A stretch of DNA of 13,703 bases from the NCBI GenBank assembly GCA_016872225.1, contig VHAW01000036.1, positions 1-13,703 on the forward strand, written 5' to 3'. The notes below the pieces were generated by a model. It searched no databases. It was not told the DNA's origin and saw only the letters and a program-made list of their open reading frames with translations. The number at the start of each line of letters is the position of its first letter. Within the stretch, counting starts at the first letter, position 1. Made by a program: the position numbers and the translations under genes. Source of the DNA: Sphingomonadales bacterium (GTDB lineage: Bacteria; Bacteroidota; Bacteroidia; UBA7662). This document shows positions 7,905 to 13,703 of this stretch, piece after piece.

Positions 7905-7927
7905 GGCAATGAGACCCCTGCTTTTTT
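7900..7927 (+). terminator. Intrinsic terminator after the men-peroxidase block
   Basis: GCAGGGG (7900-7906) and CCCCTGC (7915-7921) are perfect 7-bp complementary arms around an 8-nt loop, followed directly by six T. It lies about 50 nt past the peroxidase stop. Its loop contains the ATG (7909) that best starts the next gene, so it may also act on the transcription of the fimbrial cluster. Confidence 0.8.
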
Positions 7928-8271
7928 GTTACAGCGCCGTCAGCTTGGCGCAATCCCTGGCTCAAGTTTGGGGCCAATTACCGCCCGTTGCGCAACAAGG
8001 AAACCTTACGGCTTCGGTTCAAGTTCAATCCTTACGCCAATTTTACTGGGTCCGCGAATTGCCCCCCCATGACGAGGTTCCAGGAATCGGACGCCTGGGA
8101 TACTTTGGCAGCGAAAAACCAATTACCCTTATTTGGAGAAATGGACCAGGGCCAAAATCATGGGTCCACAGCCTTCTTCCCAATACTTGGCAAAGTCAAC
8201 CCACAGAGACCTCGATAAATTCCTTGCCAAAAAGCAGGGAAACCTCCACCATTCAAATAGAAATCGAATGA
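7909..8271 (+). CDS. Small exported protein of unknown function, first gene of the fimbrial cluster
   Basis: I do not recognise this 120-residue protein. From the ATG at 7909 it begins with a signal-peptide-like stretch (MRPLLFCYSAVSLAQSLAQ) that offers Ala|Gln cleavage after residue 14 or 18. The mature part is rich in Trp, Pro, Gln and Ser. It ends with an alternating hydrophobic strand (STIQIEIE), as would fit a beta-sandwich subunit. A TTG at 7894 is an alternative start but adds nothing. Its stop overlaps the start of the next gene as ATGA, which argues that it is a real, co-translated gene. The start codon lies in the loop of a terminator hairpin. A run of seven C at 8062-8068 lies inside the coding sequence. 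A minor pilus subunit or assembly factor is possible; this is inferred only from its place. Confidence 0.6.
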   Translation: MRPLLFCYSAVSLAQSLAQVWGQLPPVAQQGNLTASVQVQSLRQFYWVRELPPHDEVPGIGRLGYFGSEKPITLIWRNGPGPKSWVHSLLPNTWQSQPTETSINSLPKSRETSTIQIEIE

Positions 8272-8810
8272 AAATCATAGCAATTATTTTGGTATTGTTA
8301 TGGAATGGCCGTTCTGTTCTGGCCCAGAGTAGGGCTGTACAGGCGCGGGTTATGTACGGATATTCGGGATTGATTTTTAATCAAATCGGCACGCCTATTG
8401 TAAGCGGAAATCAACAAACCTACAGCATCAATATTCTAGACCCTCGAACCTTAGTCGTGGAAATAGCGGCCCCTACAAGGACGCCGTTAATGGTCCAGAT
8501 TCAACCTATTCAAGAAATCTGGAACAACTCCGCTTCGCCACCGGCTTTTGTTCCCTTTGCTTGGGAAGCCGCCTTCTGCAACGAGGGCATCAATGACGAA
8601 AGAATTGCAAGGCGGCAAGCCATGCCTCTCAATGTCAATCAAAATCAATTTCAGTTTGAAATGAACGACTACCAAGCCATCCCCGGTAACCCCGAACCGG
8701 TTGAAAACCGTGTTAAAGCCTTTTTGTACGTATACGGTCGCTTAGGTCCTGTAGGGCAAGTTGCCCCTGGTTATTTCACCACCTCCATGAACATCGAGGT
8801 TTGGTATTAA
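8268..8810 (+). CDS. Spore coat protein U-like fimbrial subunit
   Basis: Exported 180-residue protein, likely a pilus subunit. The signal peptide is MKIIAIILVLLWNGRSVLA, with Gln20 at +1. The last 31 residues (YVYGRLGPVGQVAPGYFTTSMNIEVWY is the core, here split: YVYGRLGPVGQ and APGYFTTSMNIEVWY) follow the C-terminal pattern of spore coat U (SCPU) domains, 'YGR-P-GQ--PG-Y-----V-V-Y'. SCPU domains form the subunits of archaic Csu-type fimbriae. The end has alternating hydrophobics with Trp179 penultimate and Gly168 thirteen residues from the end, close to the PapD-recognised subunit signature. The start overlaps the preceding stop as ATGA. A longer reading upstream is only a shadow of the previous gene. 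It could be a minor or tip-proximal subunit. The SCPU call rests on my motif reading, not on a search. Confidence 0.65.
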   Translation: MKIIAIILVLLWNGRSVLAQSRAVQARVMYGYSGLIFNQIGTPIVSGNQQTYSINILDPRTLVVEIAAPTRTPLMVQIQPIQEIWNNSASPPAFVPFAWEAAFCNEGINDERIARRQAMPLNVNQNQFQFEMNDYQAIPGNPEPVENRVKAFLYVYGRLGPVGQVAPGYFTTSMNIEVWY

Positions 8811-8889
8811 ACCATGCCAAACCGCTTTTGATGATTATAACACTCCATTTCTTGACCCAACCCATCTATTCTTTTAATTCAACCCTTAA

Positions 8890-8898
8890 CCCCCCCCC
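8890..8898 (+). repeat. Poly-C tract of nine bases in the pilin leader
   Basis: Nine consecutive C end 9 nt before the ATG of the DUF4402 pilin gene, in the 97-nt gap after the SCPU-like gene. It is the longest homopolymer I found in the window. Tracts of this kind upstream of surface-structure genes can change length by slipped-strand mispairing. I found no convincing promoter in the gap, so what a change of length would affect (promoter spacing, leader structure or ribosome access) is unclear. Confidence 0.7.
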
Positions 8899-8907
8899 AA
8901 ACCACCT

Positions 8908-9495
8908 ATGAAAAAGACCAATGCAACCCGAATCCTCATGAGCCTCAGCCTTGTTACAGCAATGCTTATGACTCATCGAATGTACGCTCAGAACACAGGT
9001 GTCATTAACACCAACCTCAATGTTGGTGCAACCGTTCTGGCCCAACTCAAGCTGACCAACGATGCCGATGTACAATTCGGTAATCTATCGGCAACAACGC
9101 CCGGGCACGTTTTTTTGTCCCCCACCGGAAACGCCCACACCAATACCGGGGTCAGCACCTCCGTTGGTAAATTCACGGTGGAAGGATCCACCACCGGTTC
9201 GGTCAAAGTGACTTGGCCCCCTAACATTGTTCTCAACTCTTCGGTGGGGAGCAATACCCTGATTTACAATTTGCAAGTCAACGGTAACGGAAGCGACCTG
9301 GCCTCCAGCTCCACCATCCTTGGAACTGGTGGCCTTGGAGTAGCATCCACGGCAGATATTACCCTTGTTACCGGTAAATACTACCTCTTTGTCGGCGGCA
9401 AAGTAGGAGGTACCGCAGGTAGTCCTGCCAACCTCAATGCCCAAGCAACGGGTGTTTATACCGGTATCGCCAATTTCCGTGTAGAGTATAATTGA
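8908..9495 (+). CDS. DUF4402-family pilin-like protein, probable main fimbrial subunit
   Basis: Exported 195-residue beta-rich protein. The signal peptide runs to MYA (Ala27) with Gln28 at +1. The mature chain begins with an alternating hydrophobic segment (GVINTNLNVGATV) that could be a donor strand. The DUF4402 pattern follows: LKLTNDADVQFGNLSATTPGHV, a G-rich middle, YYLFVGGKVGG and GVYTGIANFRVEYN. The last 14 residues carry the known signature of PapD-type chaperone substrates, with penultimate Tyr194, Gly182 fourteen residues from the end and alternating hydrophobics between them. The Thr/Ser/Gly/Asn-rich, Cys-free composition suits a repeated structural subunit. A poly-C tract precedes its start, and a stem-loop follows its stop before the chaperone gene. 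The polymerising role is inferred from these features and the neighbours. Confidence 0.78.
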   Translation: MKKTNATRILMSLSLVTAMLMTHRMYAQNTGVINTNLNVGATVLAQLKLTNDADVQFGNLSATTPGHVFLSPTGNAHTNTGVSTSVGKFTVEGSTTGSVKVTWPPNIVLNSSVGSNTLIYNLQVNGNGSDLASSSTILGTGGLGVASTADITLVTGKYYLFVGGKVGGTAGSPANLNAQATGVYTGIANFRVEYN

Positions 9496-9507
9496 TTCAT
9501 TATCTCA

Positions 9508-9533
9508 CTCCTCAGTTGTGCGGAGGAGGTTTT
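9508..9533 (+). terminator. Stem-loop between pilin and chaperone, possible partial terminator
   Basis: CTCCTC (9508-9513) pairs with GAGGAG (9523-9528) around a 9-nt loop and is followed by GTTTT. It begins 13 nt past the pilin stop and 63 nt before the chaperone start. The T-run is weak, so it probably ends only a part of transcripts or stabilises the pilin mRNA 3' end. Either would give more pilin than chaperone and usher. Confidence 0.45.
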
Positions 9534-9570
9534 ATAAAAATTATAAGCCCTTGTTTTTCAAATCACAATC

Positions 9571-10440
9571 ATGATGAATAAAATCATTTTGGTCATGAGT
9601 CTATACACGGTTTCGAATTGGTGCAGAGCTCAGGTTAGCATAGCCCCAACAGGCATCATGCTGGACGAGCAAGGTCAAGGCATCGTTTATATTGGCAACA
9701 CGGGTAATCAACTTCAGGAAGTTCGCATCCAATTTCTCTTCGGCTATCCAGGACAAGATTCCTTGGGTGAAATTCAAATGGTCTATGGCGATACAGCCCG
9801 AGAAAAATCCCATGGCCTTGGGAATTCCCTCAAAGCCTATCCCTCGGCCTTCACGTTGCAACCCCAATCGCAACAGATGGTAAGACTTATCCTAAAGGAA
9901 CGAAGTTTCCACGAAGAAGGCCTTTATTTCAGCCGAATCAAAATCTCATCACAAACCGCAGTACCCAAAGCTGGCGCAACGGACAGTTCCATTGTCGGAA
10001 CCAGGGTTGCCTTTCGCTTTGAACAATACCTACCGATATTCTACCAAAAAGGAAAGCCTGAACCTGTACTCCAAGTGGCCCCTCAATCTTTACAATCGGA
10101 TTATCGGTACGGAGCTCTTCGCTTTGATTATCAATGCACAAGTAATGCCCCTTACCTGGGACAGCTGCGTTACCGACTCGTTTCAGGACCCGCCAATTCC
10201 TCCGCGACAACCTTGAATGAACCCCTTACCAACAACGATAAGGTCACCGCATGGAAGGAAATGGAAATTGCCCTGTATTTCAACGGAAACCGCCGATGCC
10301 TTATGGCATGGCCCGAAACACTCGGTCCGGGGAAGCATTGCCTTGAATTGGAATTCCGTCGAGGGCGCAGTGATTTTCCTACCCTAAGTTCCGCAAAATT
10401 ACCGGACTACCGTGGGCGTGTTCACTTTGAATTACCATGA
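9571..10440 (+). CDS. PapD-like periplasmic fimbrial chaperone
   Basis: Predicted two-domain immunoglobulin-like chaperone that holds pilus subunits in the periplasm and passes them to the usher. The signal peptide ends at CRA (Ala20) with Gln21 at +1, and the mature protein starts VSIAPTGIMLDEQGQG, typical of domain 1. The G1-strand-like segment YPSAFTLQPQSQQMVRLIL (residues 90-108) corresponds to the 'P--F-L-P--xQ-vRi' motif of PapD-like chaperones. GLYFSRIKI follows. A second beta domain occupies about residues 155-289. At 289 residues it is somewhat longer than the usual 230-250. ATG at 9571 and at 9574 are both usable. The stop overlaps an ATG as ATGA (10437-10440), but in a frame that does not continue into the usher reading frame. 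The family call is good; the substrates are inferred from the adjacent subunit genes. Confidence 0.78.
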   Translation: MMNKIILVMSLYTVSNWCRAQVSIAPTGIMLDEQGQGIVYIGNTGNQLQEVRIQFLFGYPGQDSLGEIQMVYGDTAREKSHGLGNSLKAYPSAFTLQPQSQQMVRLILKERSFHEEGLYFSRIKISSQTAVPKAGATDSSIVGTRVAFRFEQYLPIFYQKGKPEPVLQVAPQSLQSDYRYGALRFDYQCTSNAPYLGQLRYRLVSGPANSSATTLNEPLTNNDKVTAWKEMEIALYFNGNRRCLMAWPETLGPGKHCLELEFRRGRSDFPTLSSAKLPDYRGRVHFELP

Positions 10441-10514
10441 AACAGAGGGCATGCATTGCACAGATTGTCTTGCCATTTGTTATGTATTATGTTCAAATCC
10501 CTGCGACTCCTTGA
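10437..10514 (+). other. Signal-peptide-like short frame at the usher start, likely split off by a frameshift
   Basis: The ATG at 10437 overlaps the chaperone stop as ATGA and reads MKQRACIAQIVLPFVMYYVQ, then IPATP, before a TGA at 10512-10514. This has a charged n-region, a hydrophobic core and an Ala suited to signal peptidase. The usher frame over the same bases reads as a Cys-rich stretch with no charged n-region. A one-base loss near 10500-10512, in the genome or the assembly, would explain both. The change needed is a net -1 shift. Confidence 0.5.
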
Positions 10515-13267
10515 CCAATTCCTCCAGTCCAAGAGATACGGTAGAATACCAGGTCGATGCACGCTATTCCGGATACCAAGCAGGCTTGCTGACCCTCCTC
10601 AAAACCGACAATGAAAACTGGTTTCCCTTGAAGCAATGGCTTGATCAGAGTGGTTTTACCTATTTTCATCTTTTAGATAATAATCCTGTAGGTCAAATAA
10701 ATCAACTTAAACCCTTCGAAAACCGGGTTAGTCGATTCATGATAGGCGGAAACTCTCCGGTGCATTCAACGATATGGAAGATATCCACGGGAGACTTGAA
10801 CATAAAAAAATATCGGCATCGTATGACGAACCATTTCGTTGACCAACACCAAATCGTATGGGTCAACAGTCATTGGATCGAGAAACAATACGGGATGACC
10901 ACCAATTTCCGTGAACAAGCGTTGGAGCTCGAATTTGTTGGAACAACGACGGCGCCTGTGAGGGAATGGCACGATTACCATGCTCATTGGGACAAAGAAC
11001 TTTCCACGAAAAACTCCATTCAATCGCGGAATTTTGAAGCCACTCGGCTACCAAAGGAGGAGGGCAAGTCCATTGAAATTTCAAGCTGGTCAGGGCGCTA
11101 TCAAATCAATATCGAAAAGAGTCTTATAAACTCTTCCATGCAATGGGATGCCGTTGGTCATGCGGGTAAGGTAGGACTGAGGGTATTTGGTTCTGCAAAA
11201 GCCTCCTTGGAAACTTCGACCAACCTACAGCATAGCGAATCCAGAACAGGCCTTACCAAAACTCAAGTCCAAATCGAATGGCCTGGTTTAGAACTTGAAT
11301 GGATGTGGACTTTGAAACAACAAATAAGCCTAACGGTTTCTCCTGCTTCGTTGTCAAGTTCGTGGAAAATAACAGGATGCAACTCCTTAATGAGCAGAAC
11401 GATTGGCTTTGATGTTCCAAACGGCCTTCATGCAAGGCGATGGACCCCTCCTGATGCGATGAGCGAATGGTCCCTAAATTATGGACCATCCATGGCCCAC
11501 CTTCATACATCGAGGACTTTACCAGCAACGGAAGACGCTCCGCCTCTTGGTGATAAGAAAAATCCTATCCCCATTTATCTCCTTCCAGGAACCAACCGAA
11601 TTGATTACCGATTCATGAATTCTTGGGGAGGAATATCAAATCGCCACTTGATTTGGAATATTCCAAGCATAATGATTCCGCAAGGCCATTGGAATTACCG
11701 CTATGAAATTTCAGCACCTCTTCGAGTAAACGGAATGTTAGGCTACGGCTTAAAGCCTTCCTTGAGTCTTCAAGCGGAAGCCACCCTTCAATCCACCAAG
11801 GATACTATCAGGACCCCTGCATGGGTTGCTAAAGGATCTGCGATCTGGACTGCAGGACGAACATTGTACGGGCAAAGTGTATATGCGTTAAGCTACAACC
11901 ATCAGCAATGGCAACAACACCTTCATTTCAATTTCAGTCAAGGCTTGCAAGCATCTCTCCTTTACCAAAAATCACGTCGTTTATTTCCATTCCCTATCGA
12001 TACAACGCCAAGGAATCTTGCCCCAGATATTCGATCAAACAGCGACCTGTTCGGCTTCATGCCAAATGGCGAATCTTTGGCCCTGTCCGGGCTATGGACA
12101 GTTCCGCGCGGTTATGGACTTAAAATGCTTCGCATTGAATATCCCCTAAAAAAACTTGTTCAACCCAAATTTCGTCATAAAGAATACCGGGCCATCCTGC
12201 AATTCGAGGCTTGGAGACAGCAATGGCAATGGCAGCTTCCTCAACAAAGTTTATCATGGCAAGGTCGTATCCAGTTCAAACCATCCTCCCTTACTATGGT
12301 GTACCAGGCCATCGCTTATCAAGATGGATGGCAGGCTTTTCTTCAATGCCACCTGCGAGACGGCCACCACCTGGGTCTGTCCTACGCTTTGTCCCGACAG
12401 TCCTCTTTGCCTATACGATCAACAACTAATCTAAATGCAGGGAATTGGACTTTGGAATGGAAGTGGATAGGACTCCAAAGCAGCCGATCAGCGAGGGCAC
12501 AAATAAACCCCGAGTCATCGCGCGTGGAATATAACGGACAGTTTGTCTTATCCCATAAAAATAACACATTACCTATAATCTCGACCAATGGATTAGCTCT
12601 GATTCACCTCCATTTCTATGGGGATCAAAATGCTAACGGAATAAAGGATCACGATGAAATAATCCTTGATGCCGCCGGAGGTTTTGAGGTACCTGCGGGT
12701 ATCCCGTACCAAATCCTAACCAATGGGACAGCGCTGCTCGGCCCGTTTCCAAATCATAGTCATATTCGAATGCGACTTACACCCCATCACATGCGTAGCC
12801 CCGGTTGGATAACGGATCCTACTGAACTGGAATTAGCATCTATGCCGAACTCTACCCTCAAATACCAAATTGGTCTTTTGCGAAGTCGACAAATCATCGG
12901 TACCGTCGAATTCGCCGCCGATTCAGCATTCTTGAAAGAAAACTTCCTGCCTCAAAACAGAGGCGGGATTCGAATCCATGCCCGGCTTTTGAATACAGAG
13001 GACCAATTGGATACAGGAAGTATGTCCTTAACCCCACCGTCATTGCCTTGCGAAAGGCCCTACGCATCGAGTTCCGAATTGAATTCCAACCATCAAACTC
13101 TAACCCTGAGCGATGGGTATTTTGAATTCAATGATCTTATGCCTGGCATCTACAAAGTTTGGGCTGATTTATCCGCTCTCCACCGCCCTGGGTATCAATC
13201 CCAATGCGCTCCACAGGTCTTGGACCTACGTCAACAAGAAAGTCATGAAACAATTTTAGAACTCTAA
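10451..13267 (+). CDS. Divergent fimbrial outer-membrane usher with C-terminal Ig-like modules
   Basis: Predicted 938-residue protein, of usher length. After the N-terminus there is an usher-N-like segment, VEYQVDARYSGYQAG and then NWFPLKQWLDQSGF (about residues 56-69). In the middle, PIYLLPGTNRIDYRF recalls the usher 'LPPG----' motif. It is followed by long alternating, Tyr/Trp/Gln-rich stretches (about 390-710) as in a transmembrane barrel. The C-terminal part has HFYGDQNANGIKDHDE (about 720-735), an SdrD-like Ca loop, and LSDGYFEFNDLMPGIYKV near the end, a carboxypeptidase-regulatory-like sandwich. I give the in-frame ATG at 10451; a GTG at 10412 extends the frame into the chaperone. Neither start has a proper signal peptide: the likely one is in another frame from 10437. 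The call rests on length, order and these motifs. A different large barrel or surface protein is possible. Confidence 0.65.
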   Translation: MHCTDCLAICYVLCSNPCDSLTNSSSPRDTVEYQVDARYSGYQAGLLTLLKTDNENWFPLKQWLDQSGFTYFHLLDNNPVGQINQLKPFENRVSRFMIGGNSPVHSTIWKISTGDLNIKKYRHRMTNHFVDQHQIVWVNSHWIEKQYGMTTNFREQALELEFVGTTTAPVREWHDYHAHWDKELSTKNSIQSRNFEATRLPKEEGKSIEISSWSGRYQINIEKSLINSSMQWDAVGHAGKVGLRVFGSAKASLETSTNLQHSESRTGLTKTQVQIEWPGLELEWMWTLKQQISLTVSPASLSSSWKITGCNSLMSRTIGFDVPNGLHARRWTPPDAMSEWSLNYGPSMAHLHTSRTLPATEDAPPLGDKKNPIPIYLLPGTNRIDYRFMNSWGGISNRHLIWNIPSIMIPQGHWNYRYEISAPLRVNGMLGYGLKPSLSLQAEATLQSTKDTIRTPAWVAKGSAIWTAGRTLYGQSVYALSYNHQQWQQHLHFNFSQGLQASLLYQKSRRLFPFPIDTTPRNLAPDIRSNSDLFGFMPNGESLALSGLWTVPRGYGLKMLRIEYPLKKLVQPKFRHKEYRAILQFEAWRQQWQWQLPQQSLSWQGRIQFKPSSLTMVYQAIAYQDGWQAFLQCHLRDGHHLGLSYALSRQSSLPIRSTTNLNAGNWTLEWKWIGLQSSRSARAQINPESSRVEYNGQFVLSHKNNTLPIISTNGLALIHLHFYGDQNANGIKDHDEIILDAAGGFEVPAGIPYQILTNGTALLGPFPNHSHIRMRLTPHHMRSPGWITDPTELELASMPNSTLKYQIGLLRSRQIIGTVEFAADSAFLKENFLPQNRGGIRIHARLLNTEDQLDTGSMSLTPPSLPCERPYASSSELNSNHQTLTLSDGYFEFNDLMPGIYKVWADLSALHRPGYQSQCAPQVLDLRQQESHETILEL

Positions 13268-13283
13268 ACAGCTAACTATTTAC

Positions 13284-13703
13284 CTAATTTCCCGGCGGAT
13301 TGTAGGAGCTGTTGACATCCCCAAAAGTAATTCCCTTCAATACAAGGTTAGGGTATTGTATGCCGGATTGTATTTGAATTGTCGTGGGCATCCACAACCA
13401 ATCCCCTGACCCAAAGGAAGAAATAATGTTCGAGAATCGGCGGGAACATATCAATGCATCAGTTGCGTTAACAGATTGGCTAGCATTAACATCTGCGGCT
13501 TGGAGATTCATTCCCAACAAAGGACTTAAGTTCGCAAAGTGACGATTAATCAGCAAGGCATCGGTCGCGTTGACCCCTCCCCAGGGCTTATTCGTAAGGT
13601 ACTCTAACTCATAATTTCCTGCAGCCCGGAAGCCGAAATCGAAACGACCCAACAAATCCGTGGTATCTTCCACAAGAACCTGATTATTTTGTTTGAGACG
13701 AAT
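13284..13703 (-). CDS. C-terminal fragment of a second secreted protein with a dockerin-like module (5' end outside window)
   Basis: Read from the right edge, this frame is open from the last base and covers 139 residues up to a TAG at 13284. It aligns without gaps to the left-edge fragment, with about 60% identical residues by my hand count. The shared features are LKQNN, DTTD, the regulatory-like segment (AAGNYELEY), two dockerin-like repeats (WGGVNATDAL-INRHFAN and AADVNASQSVNATDAL--RRFSN) and the terminal FGDVNSSYNPP. Asp, Asn and Ser in the second repeat suit a Ca-binding loop. The usher gene converges on it with a 16-nt gap. The gene product is probably a large surface protein; its N-terminal domains are not seen. 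Nothing links it to the fimbrial cluster except position. Confidence 0.75.
   Translation of the reverse strand: MRLKQNNQVLVEDTTDLLGRFDFGFRAAGNYELEYLTNKPWGGVNATDALLINRHFANLSPLLGMNLQAADVNASQSVNATDALICSRRFSNIISSFGSGDWLWMPTTIQIQSGIQYPNLVLKGITFGDVNSSYNPPGN

Noticed and set aside
8825..8880. Promoter for the pilin gene upstream of the poly-C tract
   Set aside because: There are TTTTG and TATTCTTTT stretches, but none combine to the Bacteroidota -33/-7 pattern at correct spacing.
9085..9444. 119-codon open frame on the minus strand inside the DUF4402 gene
   Set aside because: The plus strand has signal peptide, family pattern and pilin C-terminus; the antisense frame is Gly/Val/Thr-rich mirror coding of the repeats.
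10437..10514. Programmed ribosomal frameshift into the usher
   Set aside because: No X-XXY-YYZ slippery heptamer or strong downstream structure is visible in the overlap; a mutation or assembly error explains it better.
1..13703. Composite mobile element bounded by inverted dockerin-like copies
   Set aside because: No transposase or integrase is present, the copies are divergent at nucleotide level and they are ends of genes rather than terminal repeats.
1..13703. tRNA, rRNA or CRISPR array
   Set aside because: Nearly all bases are covered by coding genes; the gaps are all under 110 nt and show no cloverleaf or spaced direct repeats.

Overview
The window looks like a chromosomal segment of a member of the Bacteroidota, seen mostly without strong Shine-Dalgarno sequences. 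Four exported proteins of the right half have a signal peptide followed directly by Gln (Ala|Gln), which fits the Bacteroidota 'Q-rule'. The menaquinone genes and the truncated surface proteins at both edges, which end in a dockerin-like 'GDVN-SY-PP' module, point the same way. I cannot assign a family or genus from sequence alone.

Layout. (1) Positions 1-420: 3' end of a large secreted protein on the + strand. (2) 427-2167: a compact minus-strand operon, pssA-purS-rsmI, chained by 4-nt start/stop overlaps (phospholipid synthesis, purine synthesis, rRNA methylation). (3) 2275-7851: a plus-strand run that starts with a NlpC/P60 cell-wall hydrolase and continues with menaquinone genes menI, menF, menD and menB, then a glutathione-peroxidase-like thiol peroxidase whose start overlaps the menB stop. 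A strong intrinsic terminator at 7900-7927 closes this block. (4) 7909-13267: a plus-strand cluster of five exported proteins: a small unknown protein, a spore-coat-U-like subunit, a DUF4402 pilin-like subunit, a PapD-like periplasmic chaperone and a very divergent outer-membrane usher. This reads as a chaperone-usher fimbria of the archaic/Csu kind. (5) 13284-13703: 3' end of a second dockerin-like surface protein, on the minus strand, paralogous to the one at the left edge.

The menaquinone genes give isochorismate synthesis (MenF), SEPHCHC synthesis (MenD), naphthoyl-CoA ring closure (MenB) and DHNA-CoA hydrolysis (MenI). MenA, MenC, MenE, MenH and the final methyltransferase are not in the window. 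In the fimbrial cluster the chaperone would stabilise the two subunit-like proteins and hand them to the usher.

The most interesting signals are in the fimbrial cluster. They are a chaperone-usher locus in a phylum whose known pili are of another type, a nine-base poly-C tract just upstream of the main pilin start, a terminator overlapping the start of the first gene with a competing hairpin, a stem-loop between pilin and chaperone, and a probable one-base frameshift that separates the usher from its signal peptide.
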